Part shown: positions 50,357 through 62,978 of the stretch, piece after piece
Layout of the letters: each line of letters opens with the position of its first letter
How positions within the stretch are numbered: the stretch's first letter is position 1
NCBI GenBank assembly: GCA_917880885.1
Contig: OU862913.1
Coordinates: forward strand, 25,367,286-25,431,285
Origin: Limnephilus marmoratus
Taxonomy: Eukaryota; Arthropoda; Insecta; Trichoptera; Limnephilidae
Reading direction: 5' to 3'
Length of the DNA stretch: 64,000 nucleotides
Position numbers and translations under genes: made by a program
The notes under the pieces: generated by a model
The model's database searches: none
Seen by the model: only the letters and a program-made list of their open reading frames with translations
What the model was told of the DNA's origin: nothing

Positions 50357-50876
50357 TCAAATTAAATCTGTATTTGCCGAATTAAAACTACACCCAGAAA
50401 ATGAAAATGGTTTCTCTTTGATTCTGGCAGCACATACATAATCTAGAACTAGAATTTTATAACTGTACTTCGAATAAAATAATGGTCTCTTTCGAAATGT
50501 ATCCGCAGATGAATACACAACTGAATTTCAATCGTTAATACATTCTGAACACAATTCTGATTTTAATTAAGAGTGAATCTGTTTGCGAGTTATCAGCTTT
50601 AATTAGTATTATTCTCATAATATGCGTACGGTTTTCCTACGAATTGCGAAATTCGCAGCTTAAAAAAATATAGTTATTGATATTTTTGATGAATTTACAA
50701 AAGAGTTGGATTCGTAAACGAAAGGATCGTAGAACATGTTCAAATAATGATTTGAAATGGTTTAAATTTTTCCGAGATAATGTTATTATTTGTTGTGAAA
50801 ATTTGCCGCTCCCCAAGTGCCGCCCCCCTTAAAAGTGCCGCCCGGGGCGGGCCGCCCCCCCCCCCGCTACGCCACT
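50357..50876. mobile_element. Fragment of GC-rich-ended DNA element (right of the Gypsy insertion)
   Basis: Starts with the unit matched at 39946-40110 and ends in a terminal block at 50806-50876 closing with GCTACGCCACTG. This end is the inverse of the one at 38506. It is therefore the resumed right part of the element family interrupted by the Gypsy insertion. CAGTGGCGTAGC ends suggest hAT-type mobility, but no 8-bp duplication could be matched. Confidence 0.55.
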
Positions 50877-51432
50877 GTCATGACGATTGTGTTGCATTAA
50901 CTTGTATAAAAAACCCTTTACTAAAAATAATTTGAAAATACAAACTAATTGTCAAATATGGTCGACACGACTTTAACCTCAAAGGCAAAATTTATTGCAG
51001 ATTGTCCGCAAATATAGCTCTTTTCGTAAATTGTTGAGGGCCTAAATTGTGTTTCAATAAACACAATAACTATTATTTATCTAAATCTCTATAAACAGTA
51101 TGAAAATAAACCAAAAACACGAAATATTGAATTGCATATGTGCACTTTAAGATTTCAAATGTCAATACAATACTGCAATACTGACAATACAATACACGCG
51201 ATCACCAGGTGACAGTGGGTGAGTGTGACGCGTGACGTCACCATTCACCATTTCAGTAATGCCAACTTGACACTGTGTTTCGAGGAGAGGTTTAAAAATG
51301 CACTTTTTAATAATTTTTTAAAAACTCTGCGTTTAATATTATGAAATAAAAGTTATATATTCAGAATCAGCGTTTATTGGTCTATATAAACATATTTTTT
51401 TAAAGCCATAATATTATTCACTGGAGTTCCTT
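50877..51432. other. Unassigned AT-rich spacer
   Basis: No open frame of note, no repeat I can match elsewhere in the window, and no RNA gene. It ends at GGAGTTCCTT against satellite sequence starting ATAACTTCCGCCC. Confidence 0.6.
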
Positions 51433-53868
51433 ATAACTTCCGCCCTATGGCACCGAACCGACTGAAATTTTGGATTCTTACTAAGAATCATGGTCTGTAC
51501 ACGAATCAATCATAAAATCTACAAAGAGAATTATTTTACAAAAAAATCATCGTTTTAAAACTTGGGTTCGGTAGTTTTAGCACTAAGGGTCGGACGTTTG
51601 AACACTTGGGGTCGGTCAAAACTTTGGCTTTACGGCTCCAAACTGTCAGAAATTTTTGATTTTTACTAAGAGTAAAAATCCTTATTTACTTTTTTAATCT
51701 AGTCTTTACACGAATCAAGCAAAAAATCAGCCAAAAGAATTTTTGTTAAAAACATCGTTTAACGGGCGCTTTGTAACAACAATTGTTGGCGGTCATAACT
51801 TCCGCCCTATGGCACTGAACCGACTGAAATTTTGGATTCTTTCTAAGAATCATGGTCTGTACACGAATCTATCCAAAAATCTACAGAGAATTTTTATTTT
51901 AAATCATAGTTTTAACACTTGGGTTCGGTCGTTTTAGCACTTGGGGTCGGAGATTTGAACACTTGGGGTCAGTCATAACTTTGGCCTTGTGGCTTCGAAT
52001 CATCTGAAATTTTGGATTTTTTTCTAAGAATCATTTTCTGTACACAAATCATTCATAAATTCTACAAAGAGAATCATCGTTATAACACTTGGGTTCGGTT
52101 GTTTTAGCACTTGGGGTCGGACGTTTGAACACTTGCGGTTGGTCAAAACTTTGGCTTTATGACTCCGAACCGTCTGAAATTTTTGATTTTTACTAAGAAT
52201 CATGGTCTCTACACGAATCAAGCAAAAAATCGGCCAAAAGATGAATTAAAAAAAAAACATCGTTTTGCGGGCGCTTTGTAACAACAATTGTTGTCGGTCA
52301 TAATTTCGCCCTATAGCACCTAACCGACTGATATTTTGGATTATTACTAAGAATCATGGTCTGTTCACGAATCGATCTAAAAATCTACAGAGAAATTTCA
52401 TTTTTAAAGAAAAATTCGTCTTAACACTTGGGTTTCGTCATTTCAGCACTTGGGGTCGGACGTTGAACACTTGGGTTCCGTCAAAATTTTGCTTTATGGC
52501 TTCGAACCGTCTGAAAATTTGAATTCTTATTGAGAATCACGGTCTGTACACGAATCAATCAAAAAATCTATAGAGAAATTAAAAAAATCATCGTTTTAAC
52601 ACTTGGGTTCGTCGTTGAAGTACTTAGGGTCGGACGTTTAACACTTGGGGACGGTCGTAACTTTGGCCTTATGGCTACGAATCGTCTGAAATTTTGGATT
52701 CTTACTAAGAATCATGGTCTGTACACAAATCAATCATAAAATCTACAAAGAGAATTATTTTTAAAAAAATCATCGTTTTAACACTTGGGTTCGGTCGTTT
52801 AAGCACTTAGGGTAGGACGTTTGAACACTTGGGGTCGGTCATAACTTTGGCCTTGTGGCTTCGAATCATCTGAAATTTTGGATTCTTACTAAGAATCATG
52901 GTCTGTACACGAATCAATCATAAAATCTACAAAGAGAATTATTTTACAAAAAAATCATCGTTTTAACACTTGGGTTCGGTCATTTAAGCATTTAAGGTCG
53001 GACATTTGAACACTTGGGGTCAGTCATAACTTTGGCCTTGTGGCTTCGAATCATCTGAAATTTTGGATTTTTACTAAGAATCATGGTCTGTACACGAATC
53101 AATCATAAAATCTACAAAGAGAATTATTTTACAAAAAAATCATCGTTTTAACACTTGGGTTCGGTCGTTTTAGCACTAAGGGTCGGACGTTTGAACACTT
53201 GGGGTCGGTTAAAACTTTGGCTTTATGGCTCCAAACTGTCAGAAATTTTTGATTTTTACTAAGAGTCATGGTCTTTACACGAATCAAGCAAAAAATCAGC
53301 CAAAAGAATTTTTTTTAAAACATCGTTTAACGGGCGCTTTGTACCAACAATTGTTGGCGGTCATAACTTCCGCCCTATGGCACTGAACCGACTGAAATTT
53401 TGGATTCTTTCTAAGAATCATGGTCTGTACACGAATCAATCCAAAAATCTACAGAGAATTTTTATTTTAAATCATAGTTTTAACACTTGGGTTCGGTCAT
53501 TTAAGCATTTAAGGTCGGACATTTGAACACTTGGGGTCAGTCATAACTTTGGCCTTGTGGCTTCGAATCATCTGAAATTTTGGATTTTTACTAAGAATCA
53601 TGGTCTGTACACGAATCAATCATAAAATCTACAAAGAGAATTATTTTACAAAAAAATCATCGTTTTAACACTTGGGTTCGGTCGTTTTAGCACTAAGGGT
53701 CGGACGTTTGAACACTTGGGGTCGGTTAAAACTTTGGCTTTATGGCTCCAAACTGTCAGAAATTTTTGATTTTTACTAAGAGTCATGGTCTTTACACGAA
53801 TCAAGCAAAAAATCAGCGAAAATTTTTTTTTTTAAAACATCGGTTAACGGGCGCTTTGTAACAACAAT
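51433..53868 (+). repeat. Satellite array, block 2a (diverged)
   Basis: Same monomers as block 1, but more diverged and in irregular order. A 517-bp (three-monomer) unit is tandemly repeated, for example TCATTTAAGCATTTAAGG at 52980 and 53497. A short foreign run interrupts GAGTCATGG near 51671-51700. The block ends in the central AT of a palindrome at 53867-53868. Confidence 0.93.
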
Positions 53869-54729
53869 AGGCCACTTGCATCACATTTTTTTTAATTTTT
53901 TTCCGGTTTAGGCAAATATTCTAAGACATTCTGTATTTTTTTATTTTTTTTTAATCGTATTTTTGAAACCCTGGGGATTTTTTGAAAATTTCAAAGCGAA
54001 AAATCAGACCATTTTTTATAAACCGGAAAGACGGGACATAATTTTATAGGTGTGAAAAAACGATAATTACATAGCCGAAAATCATTTTTAAAAAAAAGAA
54101 CGTTTTCCACACGAATGGCACAGGAGAATAACGAGGCATACCAAAAATATTACATCTCATAAATATTTTTTTCCTTGATCCATCTTATTGATCATAAATC
54201 ATTATAATGTACAACTTCTATATTACTAAATTCAATGTAATATACTTGAACTTGTAAATTGTAATAATAATAAGAATATTATTAAATTTTATTTTGTTAA
54301 AATCAGCGCCATAATCATTATATCTCTAAAACATGTACCGACATCATCTTCACGTTCTGAAGAGAACCCCGTAGCCATTAATTGTACGGGGTTCTCTTCA
54401 GAACATCTGTCAAAAAATCAAACCAAATGATAAGTTCGCAGAGAACAAACAATAAATCTAGTGAACGAATTCAAAAATTCGCCTGAAATCAAAGTGATGC
54501 CATATAAAAAAACAAATCAGTGTGGAATTTTATAAAATTATAGGAACATTTTCGGCGACGGGACATTTTCATGTAGTGACGTCACGAGCCCAAATAATGG
54601 ATTTATTTATTTAAAAATAAAAAAAACTGTACATTTCTAAAAATTTTTACTAACATTTTCGTAATCTTAGTAAAAAACTCTATCCACACGATTTTTTCCA
54701 AGTCGTTATGAAATCCATGCAAGTGGCCT
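53869..54729. mobile_element. 861-bp TIR element inserted at the centre of the satellite palindrome
   Basis: Ends are AGGCCACTTGCAT and its perfect reverse complement ATGCAAGTGGCCT (13 bp). AT on both sides (53867-53868 and 54730-54731) equals the central AT of ACAACAATTGTTGG, so removing the element and one AT restores an uninterrupted monomer. The interior is A/T-rich, with no open frame of useful length, and holds a perfect 20-bp hairpin near its middle. It is non-autonomous; the superfamily is not clear from a 2-bp duplication. Confidence 0.85.
54354..54404. repeat. Perfect 20-bp inverted repeat with 11-nt loop
   Basis: The left arm 54354-54373 begins GTTCTGAAGAGAACCCC and the right arm 54385-54404 is its exact complement. 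The loop is GCCATTAATTG. It lies near the midpoint of the 861-bp element, unlike the usual subterminal position. Confidence 0.9.
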
Positions 54730-57700
54730 ATTGTTGGCGGTCATAACTTCCGCTCTATGGCACTGAACCGACTGAAATTTTCGGTTCTTTCTAAGAATCA
54801 TGGTCTGTTCACGAATCGATCTAAAAATCTACAGAGATTTATTTTTTTAAATCATAGTTTTAACACTTGGGTTCGGTCGTTTAAGCACTTGGGGTCGGAC
54901 GTTTGAACACTTGGGGTCGGTCATAACTTTGGCCTTGCGAATTCGAATCATCTGAAATTTTGGATTCTTATTAAGAATCATGGTCTGTACACGAATCAAT
55001 CATAAAATCTACAAAGAGAATTATTTTACAAAAAAATCATCGTTTTAACACATGGGTTCGGTCGTTTTAGCACTTAGGGTCGGACGTTTGAACACTTGGG
55101 GTCGGTCATAACTTCCGCCCTATGGCACCGAACCGACTGAAATTTTGGATTCTTTCTAAGAATCATGGTCTGTACACGAATCAATCCAAAAATCTACAGA
55201 GATTTTTTTTTTTAAATCATAGTTTTAACACTTGGGTTCGGTCATCTAAGGACTTGGGGTCGGACGTTTGAACACTTGGGGTCAGTCATAACTTTTGCCT
55301 TGTGGCTTCGAATCATCTGAAATTTTGGATTTTTTCTAAGAATCATTTTCTGTATCCGAATCAATCATAAAATCTACAAAAAAATCATCGTTTTAACACT
55401 TGGGTTCGGTTGTTTAAGCACTTGGGGTCGGTTGTTTGAACACTTGCGGTTGGTCAAAACTTTGGCTTTATGACTCCGAACCGTCAGAAAATTTTGATTT
55501 TTACTAAGAATCATGGTCTTTACACGAATCAAGCAAAAAATCAGCCAAAGAAGAATTTTTTCAAGTAACAACAATTGTTGTCGGTCATAACTTCCGCCCT
55601 ATGACACCGAACCGACTGAAATTTTGGATTCTTTCTAAGAATCATGGTCTGTACACGAATCAATCCAAAAATCTACAGAGAATTTTTATTTTAAATCATA
55701 GTTTTAACACTTGGGTTCGGTCATTTAAGCATTTAAGGTCGGACATTTGAACACTTGGGATCAGTCATAACTTTGGCCTTGTGGCTTCGAATCATCTGAA
55801 ATTTTGGATTTTTACTAAAAATCATGGTCTGTACACGAATCAATCATAAAATCTACAAAGAGAATTATTTTACAAAAAAATCATCGTTTTAACACTTGGG
55901 TTCGGTCGTTTTAGCACTACGGGTCGGACGTTTGAACACTTGGGGTCGGTTAAAACATTGGCTTTATGGCTCCAAACTGTCAGAAATTTTTGATTTTTAC
56001 TAAGAATCATGGTCTTTACACGAATCAAGCAAAAAATCATCCAAAAGAAGAATTTTTTCAAAAAAACATGGTTTAACGGGCGCTTTGTAACAACAATTGT
56101 TGTCGGTCATAACTTCCGCCCTATGACACCGAACCGACTGAAATTTTGGATTCTTTCTAAGAATCATGGTCTGTACACGAATCAATCCAAAAATCTACAG
56201 AGAATTTTTATTTTAAATCATAGTTTTAACACTTGGGTTCCGTCGTTTAAGCACATGGGGTCGGACGTTTGAACACTTTGGGTCGGTCATAACTTTGGCC
56301 TTGCGGCTTCGAATCATCTGAAATTTTGGATTCTTACTAAGAATCATGGTCTGTACACGAATCAATCAAAAAATCTACCAAGAGAATTATTTTCCAAAAA
56401 AATCATCGTTTTAACACTTGGGTTCGGTCGTTTTAGCACTTAGGGTCGGTCATAACTTCCGCCCTATGGCACCGAACCGACTGAAATTTTGAATTCTTTC
56501 TAAGAATCATGGTCTGTACACGAATCAATGCAAAAATCTACAGAGATTTTTTATTTTAAATCATAGTTTTAACACTTGGGTTCGGTCATTTAAGCACTTG
56601 GGGTCGGAAATTTGAACACTTGGGGTCAGTCATAACTTTGGCCTTGTGGCTTCGAATCATCTGAAATTTTGTATTTTTTTCCAAGAATCATTTTCTGTAC
56701 CCGAATCAATCATAAAATATACAAGAAAATCATCGTTATAACACTTGGGTTCGGTTGTTTAAGCACTTCGGGTCGGACGTTTGAACACTTGCGGTTGGTC
56801 AAAACTTTGGCTTTATGACTCCGAACCGTCTGAAATTTTTGATTTTTACTAAGAATCATGGTCTCTACACGAATCAAGCAAAAAATCGGCCAAAAGATGA
56901 ATTAAAAAAAAAAAACATAATTTTGCGGGCGCTTTGTAACAACAATTGTTGTCGGTCATAATTTCGCCCTATAGCACCTAACCGACTGATATTTTGGATT
57001 CTTACTAAGAATCATGGTCTGTTCACGAATCGATCTAAAAATCTACAGAGATTTATTTTTTTAAATCATAGTTTTAACACTTGGGTTCGGTCGTTTAAGC
57101 ACTTGGGGTCGGACACTTGGGGTCAGTCATAACTTTGGCCTTGTGGCTTCGAATCATCTGAAATTTTGTATTTTTTTCTAAGAATCATTTTCTGTACCCG
57201 AATCAATCATAAAATCTACAAGAAAATCATCGTTATAACACTTGGGTTCGGTTGTTTTAGCACTTCGGGTCGGACGTTTGAACACTTGCGGTTGGTCAAA
57301 ACTTTGGCTTTATGACTCCGAACCGTCTGAAATTTTTGATTTTTACTAAGAATCATGGTCAATCACGAATCAAGCGAAAAATCGGCCAAAAGATGAATAA
57401 AAAAAAAACATCGTTTTGCGGGCGCTTTGTAACAACAATTTGTCGGTCATAATTTCGCCCTATAGCACCTAACCGACTGATATTTTGGATTCTTACTAAG
57501 AATCATGGTCTGTTCACGAATCGATCTAAAAATCTACAGAGATTTATTTTTTTAAATCATAGTTTTAACACTTGGGTTCGGTCGTTTAAGCACTTGGGGT
57601 CGGACACTTGGGGTCAGTCATAACTTTGGCCTTGTGGCTTCGAATCATCTGAAATTTTGGATTTTTTTCTAAGAATCATTTTCTGTACCCGAATCAATCA

Positions 57701-60700
57701 TAAAATCTACAAAAAAATCATCGTTTTAACACTTGGGTTCGTTTGTTTAAGCACTTGGGGTCGGTTGTTTGAACACTTGCGGTTGGTCAAAACCTTGGCT
57801 TTATGACTCCGAACCGTCTGAAATTTTTGATTTTTACTAAGAATCATGGTCAATCACGAATCAAGCGAAATTTCGGCCAAAAGATGAATAAAAAAAAACA
57901 TCGTTTTGCGGGCGCTTTGTAACAACAATTTGTCGGTCATAATTTCGCCCTATAGCACCTAACCGACTGATATTTTGGATTCTTACTAAGAATCATGGTC
58001 TGTTCACGAATCGATCTAAAATCTACAGAGAAATTTCGTTTTTAAAGAAAAATTCGTCTTAACACTTGGGTTTCGTCATTTCAGCACTTGGGGTCGGACG
58101 TTGAACACTTGGGTTCCGTCAAAATTTTGGCTTTATGGCTTCGAACCGTCTGAAAATTTGAATTCTTATTGAGAATCACGGTCTGTACACGAATCAATCA
58201 AAAAATCTATAGAGAAATTTAAAAAAATCATCGTTTTAACACTTGGGTTCGTTTGTTTAAGCACTTGGGGTCGGTTGTTTGAACACTTGCGGTTGGTCAA
58301 AACTTTGGCTTTATGACTCCGAACCGTCTGAAATTTTTGATTTTTACTAAGAATCATGGTCAATCACGAATCAAGCGAAAAATCGGCCAAAAGATGAATT
58401 AAAAAAAACATCGTTTTGCGGGCGCTTTGTAACAACAATTTGTCGGTCATAATTTCGCCCTATAGCACCTAACCGACTGATATTTTGGATTCTTACAAAG
58501 AATCATGGTCTGTTCACGAATCGATCTAAAAATCTACAGAGAAATTTCGTTTTTAAAGAAAAATTCGTCTTAACACTTGGGTTTCGTCATTTCAGCACTT
58601 GGGGTCGGACGTTGAACACTTGGGTTCCGTCAAAATTTTGGCTTTATGGCTTCGAACCGTCTGAAAATTTGAATTCTTATTGAGAATCACGGTCTGTACA
58701 CGAATCAATCAAAAAATCTATAGAGAAATTAAAAAAAAATCATCGTTTTAACACTTGGGGACGGTCGTAACTTTGGCCTTATGGCTTCGAATCGTCTGAA
58801 ATTTTGGATTCTTACAAGAATCATGGTCTGTACACAAATCAATCATAAATTCTACAAAGAGAATTATTTTACAAAAAAATCATCGTTTTAACACATGGGT
58901 TTGGTCGTTTTAGCACTTAGGGTCGGACGTTTGAACACTTGGGGTCGGTCAAAACTTTGGCTTCATGGCTCCGAACCGTCAGAAAATTTTGATTTTTACT
59001 AAGAATCATGGTCTTTACACGAATCAAGCAAAAAATCAGCCAAAGAAGAATTTTTTCAAGTAACAACAATTGTTGTCGGTCATAACTTCCGCCCTATGAC
59101 ACCGAACCGACTGAAATTTTGGATTCTTTCTAAGAATCATGGTCTGTACACGAATCAATCCAAAAATCTACAGAGAATTTTTATTTTAAATCATAGTTTT
59201 AACACTTGGGTTCGGTCGTTTAAGCACATGGGGTCGGACGTTTGAACACTTTGGGTCGGTCATAACTTTGGCCTTGCGGCTTCGAATCATCTGAAATTTT
59301 GGATTTTTACTAAGAATCATGGTCTGTACACGAATCAATCAAAAAATCTACCAAGAGAATTATTTTACAAAAAAATCATCGTTTTAACACTTGGGTTCGG
59401 TCGTTTTAGCACTTAGGGTCGGACGTTTGAACACTTGGGGTCGGTCATAACTTCCGCCCTATGGCACCGAACCGACTGAAATTTTGGATTCTTTCTAAAA
59501 ATCATGGTCTGTACACGAATCAATTCAAAAATCTACAGAGATTTTTTATTTTAAATCATAGTTTTAACACTTGGGTTCGGTTCACTTGTGGTCGGAAATT
59601 TGAACACTTGGGGTCAGTCATAACTTTGGCCTTGTGGCTTCGAATCATCTGAAATTTTGGATTTTTTCTAAGAATCATTTTCTGTACCCGAATCAATCAT
59701 AAAATCTACAAGAAAATCATCGTTTTAACACTTGGGTTCGGTTGTTTTAGCACTTGGGGTCGGACGTTTGAACACTTGCGGTTGGTCAAAACTTTGGCTT
59801 TATGACTCCGAACCGTCTGAAATTTTTGATTTTTACTAAGAATCATGGTCTCTACACGAATCAAGCAAAAAATCGGCCAAAAGATGAATTAAAAAAAAAA
59901 AAAAAAACATCGTTTTGCGGGCGCTTTGTAACAACAATTGTTGTCGGTCATAATTTCGCCCTATAGCACCTAACCGACTGATATTTTGGATTCTTACTGA
60001 GAATCATGGTCTGTTCACGAATCGATCTAAAAATCTACAGAGATTTATTTTTTTAAATCATAGTTTTAACACTTGGGTTCGGTCGTTTAAGGACTTGGGG
60101 TCGGACGTTTGAACACTTGGGGTCGGTCATAACTTTGGCCTTGCGAATTCGAATCATCTGAAATTTTGGATTCTTATTAAGAATCATGGTCTCCACACGA
60201 ATCAATCATAAAATCTACAAATGAATTATTTTACAAAAAAATCATCGTTTTAACACATGGGTTCGGTCGTTTTAGCACTTGGGGTATCTCAAAACTTTGG
60301 CTTTATGGCTCCAAACTGTCAGAAATTCTTGATTTTTACTAAGAGTCATGGTCTTTACACGAATCAAGCAAAAAATCAGCCAAAAGAAGAATTTTTTCAA
60401 AAAAACATGGTTTAACGGGCGCTTTCTAACAACAATTGTTGTCGGTCATAACTTCCGCTCTATGGCACCGAACCGACTGAAATTTTTTATTCTTACTAAG
60501 AATCATGGTCTGTACACGAATCAATCCAAAAATTTTCAGAGTTTTTTTTTTAAACATAGTTTTAAAAACACTTGGGTTCGGTCGTTTAAGGACTTGCGGT
60601 CGGACGTTTGAACACTTGGGGTCGGTCATAACTTTGGCCTTGCGGCTTTGAATCATCTGAAATTTTGAATTCTTACTAAGAATCATGGTCTGTACATGAA

Positions 60701-62498
60701 TCAATCATAAAATCTACAAAGAGAATTATTTAAAAAAAAAACATCGTTTTAACACTTGCGTTCGGTCGTATGCACTTAGGGTAGGACGTTTGAGCATTTG
60801 GGGTCGGTCATAACTTTGGCCTTGTGTCTTCAAATCATCTGAAATTTTGATTCTTACTAAGAATTATGGTCTGTATACGAATCAATCATAAAATCTACAA
60901 AAAATCATCGTTTTTACACTTGGGTTTGGTCGTTTTAGCACTTAGGGTCGGACGTTTGAACACTTGGGGTCGGTCAAAACTTTGGCTTTATGACTCCGAA
61001 CCGTCTGAAATTTTGGATTTTTACTAAGAATCATGGCCAAAAGAAGAATTAAAAAAAAAAACATCGTTTTGCGGGCGCTTTGTAACAACAATTGTTGTCG
61101 GTCATTATTTCACCCTATAGCACCTAACCGACTGATATTTTGGATTCTTACTAAGAATCATGGTCTGTACACGAATCAATCTAAAAATCTACACAGAAAT
61201 TTCATTTTTAAAGAAAAATTCGTCTTAACACTTGGATTTCGTCATTTTAGCACTTGGGGTCGGACGTTAAGCTCTTGGGTTCCTTCAAAATTTTGGCTTT
61301 ATGGCTTCGAACCGTCTGCAAATTTGAATTCTTATTGAGAATCACGGTCTGTACACGAATCAATCAAAAAATCTACAGAGAAATATAAAAAATAAAAATC
61401 ATCGTTTTAACACTTGGGTTCGGTCGTTTAAGTACTTAGGGTCGGACGTTTAACATTTGGGGTCGGTCGTAACTTTGGCCTTATGGCTTCGAATCGTCTG
61501 AAATTTTCGATTCTTACTAAGAATCATGGTCTGTACACAAATCAATCATAAAATCTACAGAGCTTTTTTTTAATTCATCGTTTAACACTTGGGTTCGGTC
61601 GTTTAAGCACTTGGGGTCGGATGTTTGAACACTTGGGGTCGGTCGTTACTTTGGCCGTGCGGCTTTAAATCATCTGAAATTTTGGATTCTTACTAAGAAT
61701 CATGGTCTGTACACGAATCAATCATTAAATCTACATAGAGAATTATTTTACAAAAAAATTATCGTTTTAACACTTGGGTTCGGTCGTTTTAGCACTTAGG
61801 GTCGGACGTTTGAACACTTGGGGTCACAGAGAATTTTTATTTTAAATCATAGTCTTAACACTTGGATTCGGTCATTTAAGCACTTGGGGTAGGACGTTTG
61901 AACCCTTGGGGTCATCGTCACTTTGGCCTTATGGCTTCGAATCGTCTGAAATTTTGGATTCTTACTAAGAATCGTGGTCTGTACACGAATCAATCATAAA
62001 ATCTACAAAGATAATTATTTAACAAAAAAATCCTCGTTTTAACACTTGGGTTCGGTCGTTTACCACTTAGGGTCGGGCGTTTGAACGCTTGGGGTCGTCA
62101 AAACTTTGGCTATATGGCTCCAAACTGTCAGAAATTTTTGATTTTTACTAAGAGTCATGGTCTTTACACGAATCAAGCAAAAAATCAGCCAAAAGAAGAT
62201 TTTTTTCAAAAAAACATCGTTTAACGGGCGCTTTCAAACAACAATTGTTGTCGGTCATAACTTCCGCAATATGGCACCGAACCGACTGAAATTTTGGATT
62301 CTTACTAAGAATCATGGTCTGAACACGAATCAATCCAAAAATCTACAGAGATTTTTTTTTTAAATCATATTTTTAACACTTGGGTTCGGTCGTTTAAGCA
62401 CTCAGGGTAGGGCGTTTGAACACAATCAATCAAAAAATCGGCCAAAAGAAGAATTTTTTCTAAAAAACATCGTTTAACGGGCGCTTTGTAACAACAAT
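54730..62498 (+). repeat. Satellite array, block 2b (diverged edge)
   Basis: Continues the monomer interrupted at 53868. Monomer order is irregular, with truncated monomers (56440, 57105, 59580, 61825, 62420) and local short HORs. Divergence rises toward the right end, which stops at the central AT of a palindrome (62497-62498). Confidence 0.93.
57421..58440 (+). repeat. Local three-monomer HOR whose palindrome is disrupted
   Basis: GGCGCTTTGTAACAACAATTTGTCGG recurs at 57421, 57911 and 58421 (490 and 510 bp apart). All three lack two bases of the palindrome (ACAACAATTTGT) and share the oddity GGTCAATCACGAATCAAGCG, so they are recent copies of one mutated unit. Confidence 0.8.
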
Positions 62499-62571
62499 AG
62501 GCCACTTGCATCACATTTTTTTTTTTTTTAAATTCCGATTTAGGAAAATATTCTAAGACATTCTGTATTAA
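62499..62571 (+). mobile_element. Truncated second copy of the palindrome-inserted TIR element
   Basis: Begins AGGCCACTTGCATCACATTT and follows the left end of the 53869 element through TATTCTAAGACATTCTGTAT, then stops matching. It starts at exactly the same base of the satellite monomer (ACAACAAT|AG). Confidence 0.8.
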
Positions 62572-62749
62572 TTCCGACCATTCAACACCTTACCAAAATA
62601 TGAGCAGATTCTTGAAGTTATAATAAAAGAACAAAATTTGCAATATCTAGATAAACACGATATTTTATACCAAGAGCAATCAGGGTTCAGATCTAATAAC
62701 TCATGTGAAACAGCATTAAACGTATTTGTCGAATAATGGAAGGAAGGAA
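62572..62749 (+). pseudogene. Fragment of non-LTR retrotransposon reverse transcriptase
   Basis: Frame 62572-62736 translates to 54 residues followed by a TAA at 62734-62736. It contains FRPFNTLPKYEQILE, YLDKHDILYQEQSGFRSN and NSCETALN. These match in order the conserved RPI-x-LP-x-x-x-K-x-x-E and QSGFR...S-x-x-TAL motifs of the fingers/palm region of LINE-type reverse transcriptases (Jockey/CR1/RTE group). In a living element this enzyme copies RNA at a nicked target. Here both ends are cut: the left side joins the TIR element at 62571 and the right stops where another element end begins at 62750. The in-frame TAA comes just before a Trp-Lys-Glu-Gly segment that normally continues the protein. 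It is a relic with no function expected. Confidence 0.7.
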
Positions 62750-62790
62750 CAGTGGCGGCGTAGGGTAGATTGGCACCCGGGGCGGTTTGG
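62750..62790 (+). mobile_element. End fragment of GC-rich DNA element
   Basis: CAGTGGCGGCGTAGGG followed by CACCCGGGGCGG resembles the CAGTGGCGTAGC end found inverted at 50836-50876. No partner end is seen to the right. Confidence 0.5.
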
Positions 62791-62978
62791 TATTGAACAC
62801 CCTACATAAAACACCAAATACTAAACATGCTTACGAGACTTCATTTTACTAAAATATTCGATCACAATATCAATATTGTTTTCCCTTCTCTTTCAATTGA
62901 TTACATAGAAAAATTGGTTATTCGCGCTTTGTTCATTGTGCTCAAATAAGATTTTATTAAGGAGACAGAAAAAGATAT
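62791..62978. other. Unassigned AT-rich sequence
   Basis: Short spacer between the element end and the tRNA-like sequence. A minus-strand open frame of 90 codons at 62893-63165 runs through the tRNA-like sequence and is unlikely to be a gene. Confidence 0.5.
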
